From: Clostridium disporicum
GTDB lineage: Bacteria; Bacillota; Clostridia; Clostridiales; Clostridiaceae
Direction: 5' to 3'
Length of the DNA: 64,000 bases
Assembly (NCBI RefSeq): GCF_001405015.1
Contig: NZ_CYZX01000010.1
Location: 1-64,000 of the forward strand
Made by a program: the position numbers and the translations under genes. The notes beneath the pieces were generated by a model that had not been told where the DNA came from, ran no database searches, and saw only the letters and a program-made list of their open reading frames with translations. Positions 1-6,893 of the stretch are shown here, piece after piece. Numbering within the stretch: position 1 is the first letter of the stretch; each line of letters starts with the position of its first letter.

Positions 1-146
1 TTTTTAAATATATTGAAGGTTGGTATAACAGAAAAAGGCTACACTCTTCTATTAATTACATGACTCCAGATCAATGTGAATTATTAGCTAGAAGTGCAGC
101 ATAAAAAAGTTTGACTTTTTGTGTCCAAAATATTGACATAAGACCA
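1..146 (+). mobile_element. right end of an IS3-family insertion sequence (truncated by the window edge)
   Basis: The window opens in the last codons of an IS3-type transposase (3-104). A sequence at about 119-146 reading TGTGTCCAAAATATTGACA has the position and look of an IS3-family terminal inverted repeat. The left end lies outside the window, so repeat pairing and target duplication cannot be checked. The exact right boundary is inferred. Confidence 0.55.
3..104 (+). CDS. IS3-family transposase OrfB, C-terminal fragment
   Basis: Only the last 33 codons are present, ending at the TAA at 102-104. The peptide contains WYNRKRLHSSINYMTPDQ, the typical C-terminal signature of IS3-family (IS150-like) DDE transposases, where YN..R.H...YMTP follows the catalytic glutamate. 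The catalytic D, D and E residues lie upstream of the window. Whether the full gene is intact cannot be judged. It borders a resistance cassette of foreign composition, which fits an insertion-rich accessory region. Confidence 0.75.
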   Translation, partial: FKYIEGWYNRKRLHSSINYMTPDQCELLARSAA

Positions 147-203
147 GGTCATTCTGTTTTCAAGGTGCCGTCCATCGATGAACTACCCTAAGTCTACACG
201 AAA

Positions 204-241
204 AAAATGCAATTCCCGGAATATTGCGAGAATTGCATTTT
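204..241. repeat. 12-bp perfect inverted repeat upstream of the XRE gene
   Basis: The arms AAAATGCAATTC (204-215) and GAATTGCATTTT (230-241) are exact reverse complements separated by 14 bp. The half-site ATTGCATTTT recurs at 263-272 over the promoter. This suggests an operator array for the adjacent XRE regulator, but binding is inferred. Confidence 0.5.
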
Positions 242-262
242 GATGAAGTTTACACTTTGGAA

Positions 263-291
263 ATTGCATTTTTGCAATCATTCTGTATAAT
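263..291 (+). promoter_or_regulatory. promoter with overlapping palindrome for the XRE gene
   Basis: A -35-like TTGCAT (264-269) and a perfect -10 TATAAT (286-291) are 16 bp apart. They lie just upstream of the AGGAGGT ribosome binding site at 304-310. The -35 is embedded in the palindrome ATTGCA-TTTT-TGCAAT (263-278), so a bound repressor would block RNA polymerase. Confidence 0.6.
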
Positions 292-318
292 GGAAGTATG
301 CGGAGGAGGTGCGTATCT

Positions 319-1122
319 ATGGCTTTACCCGGAACGCCCGGACAGCGGATTTCCGATTTATGCAACGGGAACCACATCACACAAAAGGAACTTGCGGAGA
401 AGATAGGCGTTTCCGCTTCCCAGTTGAGCCGCATTGTCAGCGGCGAAACAAGAACGGTCAGCAGTGATATTCTCATAGGTGTGGCAAAGGAATTTAAGGT
501 ATCGACAGACTACATACTGGGCTTGTCTACCGTGAGCGTTCGTAAAAGCTACGATATTTCTGAATTAGGCTTGTCCGAGGGAGCCGTGAGGGGGCTTGTG
601 ACGGGTGCTGTTGATGTGCAAATCCTCAACCGCCTGTTGGAACACAGGAATTTTCCTAAGCTGATAGATTTGATACGGATTTATTTTCAGGATACGGCGG
701 CAAAGGGCATAACAGCAAGAAACCAGCTTATCGAGATGGCAACGGCTTCCCTGTCCGACCTGATGAAAGAACACCCGGAACACCGGGCAGAAGCGAAGCA
801 GGATTTACAGCTTTTGAACGCCCAAAAGATAGGGGAACATGAAGCGGAGATTGAAAAAATCAAAAATGTGTTCCTGGCTATCCTGCGGGACATTAAGAAA
901 GACATTGACAACGGGGAACAGCCGGGAGAAGCTGTGACCGCCGCTATGTTCCAAGCCATGCGGGACGCACTGGCGGAACAGAAACAAAAACCACTTTCCA
1001 TTGACGATGTAACGGCGATGATAGCTGGACAGATCGGACAGCTTACACCGATGGATAAAGAAACTGTTGAAATGTTCCAGCAGTTTGCGAAGAAGATGAT
1101 TGAGCAGGCAGGAACAAAGTGA
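319..1122 (+). CDS. XRE-family helix-turn-helix regulator of a mobile element
   Basis: DNA-binding protein of about 267 residues. An N-terminal XRE/Cro-type helix-turn-helix spans about residues 8-60 (ITQKELAEKIGVSASQLSRIVSG). It is followed by a long, charged, mostly helical region with no recognised enzyme motif. I chose the ATG at 319 over that at 298 because GGAGGAGGT ends 9 bases before it. The gene follows a promoter overlaid by palindromes, so autoregulation is likely. Its base composition is clearly more GC-rich than the chromosome to the right, pointing to transfer. Regulators of this build occur in Firmicutes conjugative or mobilisable elements. The target genes are unknown. Confidence 0.8.
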   Translation: MALPGTPGQRISDLCNGNHITQKELAEKIGVSASQLSRIVSGETRTVSSDILIGVAKEFKVSTDYILGLSTVSVRKSYDISELGLSEGAVRGLVTGAVDVQILNRLLEHRNFPKLIDLIRIYFQDTAAKGITARNQLIEMATASLSDLMKEHPEHRAEAKQDLQLLNAQKIGEHEAEIEKIKNVFLAILRDIKKDIDNGEQPGEAVTAAMFQAMRDALAEQKQKPLSIDDVTAMIAGQIGQLTPMDKETVEMFQQFAKKMIEQAGTK

Positions 1123-1150
1123 TAAATTTGAATTGTGAGGGAAAATACAG

Positions 1151-1696
1151 ATGAATCAAGGAAGAATTATTGTGATTACAGGCTCACCGGGGACAGGAAA
1201 AACAACAACTGCGTCAATTGTCGCAAAGGAATCAGATATGGATAAATCAGTGCATATGCACACCGATGACTTTTTTCATTACTTAAGCAAAGGCGCAATA
1301 CCACCACATTTGCCAGAATCCAACGAGCAAAATCTGGTTGTCATTGAAGCCTTTTTAGAAGCTGCAAAGCGATATGCTCGTGGCGGATATGATGTAATTG
1401 TAGATGGGATTGTCGGGCCATGGTTTTTGGAGCCATGGAAAGCTCTTGCCCAAGAAGATTACGAGGTACACTATATTGTATTAAGAGCGAGTAAAAAAGA
1501 AACTATGAAGCGAGCTGTGGAACGCTCAAAATTAGATAGAAAAACAAATATTGAATTAGTGGAAACAATGTGGGAGCAATTTTCCGGTTTGGGAGTATAT
1601 GAATCAAATGTCATAGACACAACTACATTCACAATTAAAGATACGGTTTCCGCAATAAAAGAAAGAGTTGCATGTGGGACGTCTTTACTATCTTAG
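1151..1696 (+). CDS. small P-loop ATPase/kinase-like protein
   Basis: A 181-residue protein with a Walker A motif near the N-terminus (GSPGTGKTTT, about residues 11-20) and a following HTDDFFHYL segment. This resembles the zeta-toxin, chloramphenicol-phosphotransferase and adenylate-kinase-like superfamily, in which an Asp after the P-loop helps phosphorylate a small substrate. It begins 28 bp after the XRE gene behind a GAGGG ribosome binding site, so the two are probably co-transcribed. It precedes the ANT(6) gene. The substrate is unknown. It could be an accessory resistance or metabolic kinase, and a drug-modifying activity cannot be claimed from sequence alone. Confidence 0.65.
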   Translation: MNQGRIIVITGSPGTGKTTTASIVAKESDMDKSVHMHTDDFFHYLSKGAIPPHLPESNEQNLVVIEAFLEAAKRYARGGYDVIVDGIVGPWFLEPWKALAQEDYEVHYIVLRASKKETMKRAVERSKLDRKTNIELVETMWEQFSGLGVYESNVIDTTTFTIKDTVSAIKERVACGTSLLS

Positions 1697-1738
1697 ACAT
1701 TCCCATTTGTCAGGAAGATAGCAAAGCCAGCCGAGCCA

Positions 1739-1783
1739 GTCAACGGTCAAGATGAACGGCGCATTTCATGCGCCGCCGTTGAC
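1739..1783. repeat. nested hairpin between kinase-like gene and ant(6)
   Basis: Outer arms GTCAACGG (1739-1746) and CCGTTGAC (1776-1783) enclose a perfect inner hairpin, GGCGCAT-TTC-ATGCGCC (1758-1774). A further GC-rich inverted segment (CCCGCC with GGCGGG) follows at about 1787-1822. No T-run follows, so this is structured element DNA or an mRNA leader rather than a clear terminator. Confidence 0.6.
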
Positions 1784-1871
1784 AGTCCCGCCCGTCTTTG
1801 CTAAAGGGTAATCAAGGCGGGAAAGCCCTAAAATGGCTTCACACCTATTTCAATAATTGGAGGAGATAAAA

Positions 1872-2738
1872 ATGAGATCAGAAAAGGAAGTTTATGATAT
1901 TGTTTTGAATTTTGCAAAAACAGACAAACGCATTCGCATGGTTACTTTGGAAGGATCTAGAACAAATACAAATATTCCGCCTGATGATTTTCAGGATTTT
2001 GATATTACTTTTTTTGTTACGGATATGGACAGCTTCACAAGTGATGATAAATGGCTAGATATATTTGGTGAAAGGTTGATTCTGCAAAAGCCGGAAGATA
2101 TGGAATTATTTCCAGCTGTAGAAAAGGGATTTTCATATTTAATGCTGTTTACTGATGATGTTAAGATAGATTTAACTTTGCTGCCGCTGGAACTGATAGA
2201 CGAGTATTTTACATGGGATAAACTGGTAAAGTTACTGTTGGATAAAGACAACCGTATCGTAAAGCCGCCAATACCAACGGATATAGACTACCACTTGCAG
2301 AAGCCTACTCAAAGAATGTTTGACGATTGCTGTAATGAATTTTGGAATACTACAACATATGTAGTAAAGGGCTTATGCCGCAAAGAAATTCTTTTTGCTA
2401 TTGACCATATGAATGATATAGTACGAAAAGAATTGCTTCGCATGATTTCCTGGCTGATTGGTATCAAACAGGGATTTCATTTCAGTTTGGGAAAAAACTA
2501 TAAATTTATGAAGCAATATGTCCCAGAGGAATTGTGGGAACGACTTATGTCCACTTATAATATGGATTCCTATCCCCATATGTGGGAATCCTTTGAACAA
2601 TGTATGGCATTGTTCCGGGAGGTTTCGTCAGAAGTGGCATGCCAGTTGGATTACCAGTATCCACTATATGATGAAAAAATCAGTAATTATGTGATTCGGC
2701 AAAAGAAAAAATATGGCATTGAAGATGATAACAAATAA
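1872..2738 (+). CDS. ant(6): aminoglycoside 6-nucleotidyltransferase ANT(6), streptomycin resistance
   Basis: An AadE/ANT(6)-type enzyme that adenylates the 6-hydroxyl of streptomycin in the cytoplasm. The 288-residue product matches the family length. Near the N-terminus it shows LEGSRTNTNIPPDDFQDFDIT, which holds the GSR and paired-Asp features of the nucleotidyltransferase active site. The long C-terminal half contains FWNTTTYVVKGLCRKEILFA and ends in SNYVIRQKKKYG, both typical of the family. The ATG at 1872 is preferred over an upstream TTG at 1857 because GGAGGAGA precedes it. Overall similarity looks closer to ANT(6)-Ib than to ANT(6)-Ia, but the allele needs alignment. Its composition is intermediate between the neighbouring XRE gene and the chromosome, suggesting a mosaic cassette. 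Confidence 0.93.
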   Translation: MRSEKEVYDIVLNFAKTDKRIRMVTLEGSRTNTNIPPDDFQDFDITFFVTDMDSFTSDDKWLDIFGERLILQKPEDMELFPAVEKGFSYLMLFTDDVKIDLTLLPLELIDEYFTWDKLVKLLLDKDNRIVKPPIPTDIDYHLQKPTQRMFDDCCNEFWNTTTYVVKGLCRKEILFAIDHMNDIVRKELLRMISWLIGIKQGFHFSLGKNYKFMKQYVPEELWERLMSTYNMDSYPHMWESFEQCMALFREVSSEVACQLDYQYPLYDEKISNYVIRQKKKYGIEDDNK

Positions 2739-2866
2739 AATTTTTTCAATCGAAAAAATTTATTTTGATTATTCAATTTTGAAAAACTGAATACCTCAAA
2801 ATCAGAAAGAGAGCGGCCAAGCACTTTGAGGGATTGGCCGCCTTGTCCACCCATCCAGCGGGACAG

Positions 2867-2933
2867 CGGGCGGAGGTCAAGGCCGGGTGTAAACCCGTTC
2901 ATTTCAGCCTTGACGGTTGCCCGTTGTCCTGCT
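2867..2933. repeat. large imperfect inverted repeat
   Basis: The left arm around AGCGGGACAGCGGGC...GGTCAAGG (from 2867) pairs with GCCTTGACGGTTGCCCGTTGTCCTGCT (2907-2933) with a few mismatches. A small inner hairpin CGGG-TGTAAA-CCCG sits in the loop. The structure is plausible for a transfer-origin region or a cruciform. Confidence 0.55.
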
Positions 2934-3154
2934 ACTTTTCCGGGAGTGTGGCCACAACTTCGGGACACTTTGTCCACAAGTTGGAGCGTAGGACGAGGAA
3001 CTGGGGCTTTCATATACGCCCTGTCTGCTGATGAGTCCAGACCTGCGCTTGCGGCTCCACGCCACGCAAGCACAGCCCTGTTTTCCTGCCGCTTCAAATG
3101 CCCTTGCCCTCCCCAGCGGCAACGGCATTTTCACGGCAACGCCGGCAGAGCGTA

Positions 3155-3214
3155 TAACACACTACACTTTGCTTCGCAAAGTCGTGTGCCAAATGGGGGC
3201 GTTGCCCCCTTTGG
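3155..3214. repeat. paired hairpins, candidate transfer-origin core
   Basis: ACTTTGC-TTC-GCAAAGT (3166-3182) is a perfect hairpin flanked by ACACAC and GTGTG arms. It is followed by CCAAATGGGGGC-GTT-GCCCCCTTTGG (3189-3214). Two adjacent hairpins of this kind resemble relaxase recognition regions, but the nick site cannot be identified and the call is inferential. Confidence 0.35.
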
Positions 3215-3222
3215 AAACCCCC

Positions 3223-3276
3223 ACAAGAAAAGGCGGTACGCTACCCCTCCACGGGGCGCATACCGCCTTTTCTTGT
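3223..3276. repeat. 16-bp perfect inverted repeat
   Basis: The arms ACAAGAAAAGGCGGTA (3223-3238) and TACCGCCTTTTCTTGT (3261-3276) are perfect complements around a 22-bp GC-rich loop. It could act as a factor-independent terminator in either direction, since each outer flank is A/T-rich, or as an element-end structure. Confidence 0.6.
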
Positions 3277-3336
3277 TATCCAGCCCTCCGGCTGTATCGG
3301 TTGAGCAAAAGTCCGCGTGGGATTGATGTGGTATCT

Positions 3337-3465
3337 TTAACTTTGGGAAACTCCACTTTCCCATTTTGAAACTGCTGTTCTCGATACATATAATTGCTCT
3401 GCAAGTTGTTCCTGTGTTAAATTTCTCTGTTTTCTAAGCTGTTGTAGCTTTTCATTAAACTCCAA
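3337..3465 (-). pseudogene. truncated XRE-family repressor (N-terminal 42 codons)
   Basis: The minus strand encodes an N-terminal XRE helix-turn-helix: RNLTQEQLAEQLYVSRTAVS, then KWESG. It then ends abruptly after VSQS at a stop (3337-3339). Related regulators continue for at least another 20-60 residues after KWESG. Translation would start at a TTG (3465) behind GAAGGAGA (3473-3480). Break and composition change coincide near 3350, so the gene was probably cut when the GC-rich segment joined here. It marks the right boundary of that segment. Confidence 0.65.
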
Positions 3466-3543
3466 AAATAAATCTCCTTCCCTTGTAATAAGCTAATAAA
3501 TCTTATTTAAAACTTTCCTAATTTTAATATAACATTTATTCTA

Positions 3544-3579
3544 TAGTCTAAAAAAACGACATCTATTTTGTAGTCTAAA
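3544..3579. promoter_or_regulatory. direct repeats TAGTCTAAA, candidate operator of the truncated XRE gene
   Basis: TAGTCTAAA occurs at 3544-3552 and again at 3571-3579, 80-115 bp upstream of the truncated repressor start. Spaced direct half-sites ahead of an XRE gene suggest its former operator. No clear -10/-35 pair was fixed. Confidence 0.35.
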
Positions 3580-3580
3580 C

Positions 3581-3627
3581 TATCAAGGTACCCTTGTTAG
3601 ATATTTTTTCACAGGGTACCTTGATAC
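3581..3627. repeat. 14-bp perfect inverted repeat
   Basis: The arms TATCAAGGTACCCT (3581-3594) and AGGGTACCTTGATA (3614-3627) surround a 19-bp AT-rich loop. It lies between the truncated repressor and the rlmD-tail repeats. It may be a terminator or an element end; the function is not determined. Confidence 0.55.
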
Positions 3628-3691
3628 ATAATTTTTTAACCAAAATCATTAAAATACTAAAATTATTTAAAACAAAGCTTTTTCAGCACTC

Positions 3692-3839
3692 TATTTCTCC
3701 ACTACGTTACGAAATGTAGACTTAACTTCTAAATTCAATCTTCACTATCGTTCGATTTCATTAAGAATTTAATGTCTCTTCGTAATCCTAACTACTGTCT
3801 CAGCAGTAGACTGTTTCCAATCAGTGTTCTTATTGTTAG
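3692..3839. repeat. rlmD-tail repeat, copy A
   Basis: Matches copies B and C, with scattered differences, through the region TTTCTCC...GTTACGAAATG...TTCGATTTCATTAAGAATT. It includes a copy of the last 12 codons of rlmD on the minus strand (reading AETVVRITKRH and stop). Like copy B it continues into CAGTAGACTGTTTCCAATCA instead of the rlmD coding sequence. Confidence 0.85.
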
Positions 3840-3968
3840 TATGAACATCTTACTTCGTTACTCTCCACAAGATGGGCTTTCTCACTAAGTTCAGCTAACG
3901 CTTCACTAAGTGTTCAATGCCTCTTGGACAGTCCTTACATGGACGGTTGTAAAAGTCTTAATATTTTT
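3840..3968. other. spacer between repeat copies A and B
   Basis: 129 bp with no gene. It contains the short internal repeat CACTAAGT twice and separates repeat copy A from the tandem pair B-C. It may be residual DNA of a lost element. Confidence 0.4.
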
Positions 3969-4124
3969 ATGGAACGTATTTCTCCGCTGCGTTACGAAAT
4001 GCGGACTTAAATTCTAAACTCAATCTTCACTATCGTTCGATTTCATTAAGAATTTAATGTCTCTTTATAAGCCTAACAACCGTTTCAGCAGTAGACTGTT
4101 TCCAATCAGTGTTCTTATTATTAG
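3969..4124. repeat. rlmD-tail repeat, copy B (156-bp unit)
   Basis: A full repeat unit directly abutting copy C. Its minus-strand rlmD-like tail reads AETVVRLIKRH and stop. Several changes relative to the real gene are synonymous (ACG GTT for ACA GTA), as expected if this tail came from a homologous but diverged rlmD rather than from simple local duplication. Confidence 0.85.
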
Positions 4125-4245
4125 ATGGAACGTATTTCTCCACTACGTTACGAAATGCGGACTTAAATTCTAAACTCAATCTTCACTATCGTTCGATTTC
4201 ATTAAGAATTTAATGTCTCTTCGTAAGCCTAACTACTGTCTCAGC
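4125..4245. repeat. rlmD-tail repeat, copy C, overlapping the functional gene end
   Basis: Contains about 85 bp of downstream DNA plus the final 36 bp of the intact rlmD gene. Identity with copies A and B stops at 4245, where this copy continues into native coding sequence. This is the layout expected of an attachment site at a gene's 3' end. Confidence 0.85.
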
Positions 4246-5568
4246 GTGTGGTGTATTTGGGAACATATCTTTTACTGTACTCTTTTCTACAGTATAGCCA
4301 TGTTCTAGTAATACATCTAAGTTCTCAACCATAGTCTTTGGATTACATGAAACGTAGATTATTTCTGGTGCGTTAAACTTAATTACGTAATCTAAAGCCT
4401 TTGGTGAAACCCCGCTTCTTGGTGGGTCTAATATTATTATGTCTGGTTTTACTTTAACCTTTTTAATTGTCTCCGCAACATCTCCTGCTATAAATTCACA
4501 GTTATCAAGTCCATTAAGCTTTGCATTTTCTTTTGCAGCTTCAACAGCTTCTTCTATCAGTTCAAGACCTATAACTTTTTTAGCATTTGGTGCAGCTATT
4601 TGACCTATAGTTCCTGTTCCACAATAAAGGTCAAATACAACTTTATTTTCTCCATCTCCCATAAATTCTCTTACTAAGCTATAAAGGCTTTCTGCTCCTT
4701 TAGAGTTAGTTTGGAAGAATGAGAATGGAGATATCTTAAACTTAAGTCCTAATAAGTTTTCTACTATATAATCTCTTCCAAATAGCACATTAACCTTTTC
4801 TGGTATAACTGCATCAGATAATGAATTATTCTCAGTATGTAATACAGAAACTAATTCACCCTTATATTCTAAAGACTTAAGTAATTCTGTATACTCTGTT
4901 AAATCAAAATCTATTTGAGTAGTTGTAACTAAGTTAACCATTAGCTCACCTGTATTAGTTGCTTTTCTAATTACAAGATGTCTTAAATACCCTTCTCTCT
5001 TCATTACTCTATAGTATGGTAGGTTTTGTTTTCTAAAATATTCTACTGTAGCTGTAAGCACTTTTCTGAAATCTTCATCAATTATCATACAGTGGTCTAC
5101 TGTTAATACGCCGAAAGATTTACCTTTCATATGCATACCTAAAGTAAGCTCTCCACCCTTTTCCATATCTCCAAAGGTAAATTCCATCTTATTTCTATAT
5201 TCCCAATGATTTTCGCTACCTTTTACTCCAAGATACATTCCCATTGGTAAATCCTTTGAATCAAAAAGCTCGCATATTTCATGGCTTAATAAATCTAATT
5301 GTTTATCATAAGTTAAATTTTGTGAGCTACACCCACCACAAACTCCAAAATGTGGACATGGTGCTGGTATTTCATATTCTGCTTTTTCTAAAACTTCTAC
5401 AAGCTTTGCTTCAGCATAGTTTTCTCTATTTTTCTTTATAGTTCCCTTAATTACTTGACCAGGGAAAGCCCCTTTCACATAAATCTTTTTCCCCTCTAGT
5501 TCCCCAACTCCCATTGATGGAAATTCAATATTATCAATCTTTACTGTTACTTGGCTTCCTCTTCTCAT
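4210..5568 (-). CDS. rlmD: 23S rRNA (uracil-5-)-methyltransferase, RlmD/RlmCD type
   Basis: SAM-dependent RNA methyltransferase of the TrmA/RumA family, 452 residues, forming 5-methyluridine in 23S rRNA. An N-terminal TRAM domain spans about residues 5-60. Four iron-sulfur cysteines are visible: C71, C77 and C80 (CPHFGVCGGC) and C160 (VDHC). The SAM site is FDLYCGTGTIG. The catalytic cysteine lies in VSCNPKT, and the C-terminal HAETVVRL motif carries the base glutamate. AGGAGTG precedes the ATG. Firmicutes homologues often methylate two uridines (RlmCD), which sequence alone does not settle. Its last 36 bp belong to repeat copy C, so the 3' end seems to be an integration target that left the protein intact. 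Confidence 0.92.
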   Translation of the reverse strand: MRRGSQVTVKIDNIEFPSMGVGELEGKKIYVKGAFPGQVIKGTIKKNRENYAEAKLVEVLEKAEYEIPAPCPHFGVCGGCSSQNLTYDKQLDLLSHEICELFDSKDLPMGMYLGVKGSENHWEYRNKMEFTFGDMEKGGELTLGMHMKGKSFGVLTVDHCMIIDEDFRKVLTATVEYFRKQNLPYYRVMKREGYLRHLVIRKATNTGELMVNLVTTTQIDFDLTEYTELLKSLEYKGELVSVLHTENNSLSDAVIPEKVNVLFGRDYIVENLLGLKFKISPFSFFQTNSKGAESLYSLVREFMGDGENKVVFDLYCGTGTIGQIAAPNAKKVIGLELIEEAVEAAKENAKLNGLDNCEFIAGDVAETIKKVKVKPDIIILDPPRSGVSPKALDYVIKFNAPEIIYVSCNPKTMVENLDVLLEHGYTVEKSTVKDMFPNTPHAETVVRLTKRH

Positions 5569-5605
5569 AGTACACTCCTAAAAATTTATTTTTTGTTTAA
5601 CAAAG

Positions 5606-5634
5606 GAAAAACCACCTAATAAATTTCGGTGGTG
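5606..5634 (-). terminator. terminator of the RDD gene
   Basis: On the minus strand ACCACC (5633-5628) and GGTGGT (5616-5611) form a stem followed by a short T-run. It sits just below the stop of the gene at 5673-6029. Confidence 0.7.
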
Positions 5635-5672
5635 TAAGTTCTTCGTAATAAATCAAAGACTTATAAAATAAC

Positions 5673-6029
5673 TTATCTCAATACTATTTTTTTCCCTACT
5701 GTTTTTCCTTGTAATATCTCTTGTGATATTGGATAGTATAATACATTACTAATTATAAATACTATAAGAAACACTTCATCTCTCATAGCTATTTTATAAC
5801 CTAGTACTCCTAATATTAAATCAAATACAACGAAAAGAATCAACGCTATTCCTACTGCTAATATTTGGTCTAAACATCCTGCTAGAATAACTTTAAAGTA
5901 ATGTGAAAACTTTCCTTCAACTGTTACTACCTCTTCATATACTTCTTCTTTTGCAACATTTTCAACTTCTTCTTCAGTTAGGATTTGCTCTAGTTCTTTT
6001 TCAACTAAATTTTCTTGATCTTTTTCCAA
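5673..6029 (-). CDS. RDD-family membrane protein
   Basis: A small 118-residue membrane protein. About the first 40 residues are strongly acidic (runs of E). Two hydrophobic helices follow (around ILAVGIALILFVVFDLILG and VFLIVFIISNVLYYP). The end, QGKTVGKKIVL, matches the C-terminal signature of RDD-domain proteins, and LDQIL is the likely degenerate RDD start. The family is poorly understood; some members affect ion or osmotic tolerance. The gene lies 42 bp downstream of a lipoprotein gene on the same strand and has its own terminator, so the two may form an operon. The specific role is unknown. Confidence 0.65.
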   Translation of the reverse strand: MEKDQENLVEKELEQILTEEEVENVAKEEVYEEVVTVEGKFSHYFKVILAGCLDQILAVGIALILFVVFDLILGVLGYKIAMRDEVFLIVFIISNVLYYPISQEILQGKTVGKKIVLR

Positions 6030-6071
6030 ATCTTACTCCTCCAATATTAAGATAAGACAAAAATCATTCCC

Positions 6072-6734
6072 CTATTTAAACTGATACTCCTTAGTTTGTA
6101 AAGTATATAATAAGAAATCATCAGTTATTGATATTGTCTCTCTTACTCCATCTAAATTATTTTCTATTGTAGTTACATTATTATTTCCTGTTATCATGTC
6201 GTAGATTTGTTGATTTAGCTCACTATAATCTCTTCCAGTCACTCCTGTAAATGCTTCAGAGAACGTAGAAAAAGAAGTTGCTCCAAAATCAAATGTTCCT
6301 TCTTCTTCAATAGCTTTTTTATCTAATATTGATGAAATCTTCATTACAAGTTCACCAGATGCTAAATCTGTACCATATTGCTTAAATCCATAGTACATAC
6401 TTTCTATTCTGTTTGGTTCTGGATCTTCAATATCTATATTTATATGATTATCATTTATAGATAATCCATTTGTATCTTCTTTTACTTCTTCTGTTATCTC
6501 ATAATCTAATCCATAAAAAGTAGCTGTTTCTTCTACTCTTGATAATATTTCTTTATTTAATTCAGCAACTTCTTCTCTAGTAAGGTCTTGTGACCATTCT
6601 CCTGGAAGTGCCTCTCTAGCCTCAACTTTTATATTTGTAACATCATTATTAGCATTCTCTTTATTATTAGAACACCCTATCATTCCTAATACAAGTACTG
6701 TGCTTAATCCTATAGCCACTGTTCTTTTTATCAC
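6072..6734 (-). CDS. predicted lipoprotein of unknown function
   Basis: A 220-residue exported lipoprotein. The N-terminus MIKRTVAIGLSTVLVLGMIGC is a lipoprotein signal peptide with the lipobox LGMIGC, so Cys21 would be lipidated and the protein held on the outer face of the membrane. The mature part is acidic and soluble-looking, with no motif I recognise. An Asn/Glu-rich linker follows the Cys. GGGGG before the start gives a ribosome binding site. It may be co-transcribed with the downstream RDD protein. I do not assign a function. Confidence 0.75.
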   Translation of the reverse strand: MIKRTVAIGLSTVLVLGMIGCSNNKENANNDVTNIKVEAREALPGEWSQDLTREEVAELNKEILSRVEETATFYGLDYEITEEVKEDTNGLSINDNHINIDIEDPEPNRIESMYYGFKQYGTDLASGELVMKISSILDKKAIEEEGTFDFGATSFSTFSEAFTGVTGRDYSELNQQIYDMITGNNNVTTIENNLDGVRETISITDDFLLYTLQTKEYQFK

Positions 6735-6893
6735 AATTAATACCCCCTACGATATTCTGTTTATATCAGCATTATTTTTTCCTAAATTTAATTAATTATA
6801 TCATTTTATATGACTTATTGAAAGGTTTTCCCACGATTTTCATTGTAATTTCACTTTTATTTTGATATTTTTATATCAATTTTTTCAATATTT

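Larger units (their letters stand above)
2739..3336. other. non-coding, GC-rich, hairpin-dense end of the mobile segment
   Basis: This roughly 600-bp stretch has no convincing gene. Open frames on both strands lack ribosome binding sites and carry low-complexity translations. It contains several strong inverted repeats (about 2867-2933, 3166-3182, 3189-3214 and 3223-3276). Such structured DNA is typical of transfer origins or element termini. No relaxase gene lies in the window to confirm this. Confidence 0.5.

Noticed and set aside
298..321. ATG at 298 as the start of the XRE gene
   Set aside because: The ribosome site GGAGGAGGT lies after it and suits the ATG at 319 instead.
1151..1696. 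Zeta-type toxin with antitoxin
   Set aside because: No epsilon-like small antitoxin gene overlaps or adjoins it; only the XRE gene is near, and it is a large regulator.
2687..3326. Long open frames on both strands (2687-3097 minus, 2826-3326 plus) in the GC-rich block
   Set aside because: They have no ribosome binding site, overlap each other on opposite strands and cover hairpins. Their translations are Arg/Pro/Ser-rich with no domain.
3692..4245. The repeats as a simple microsatellite or slippage duplication
   Set aside because: The units are over 120 bp, are not all adjacent, and differ by synonymous changes in the rlmD-like tail.
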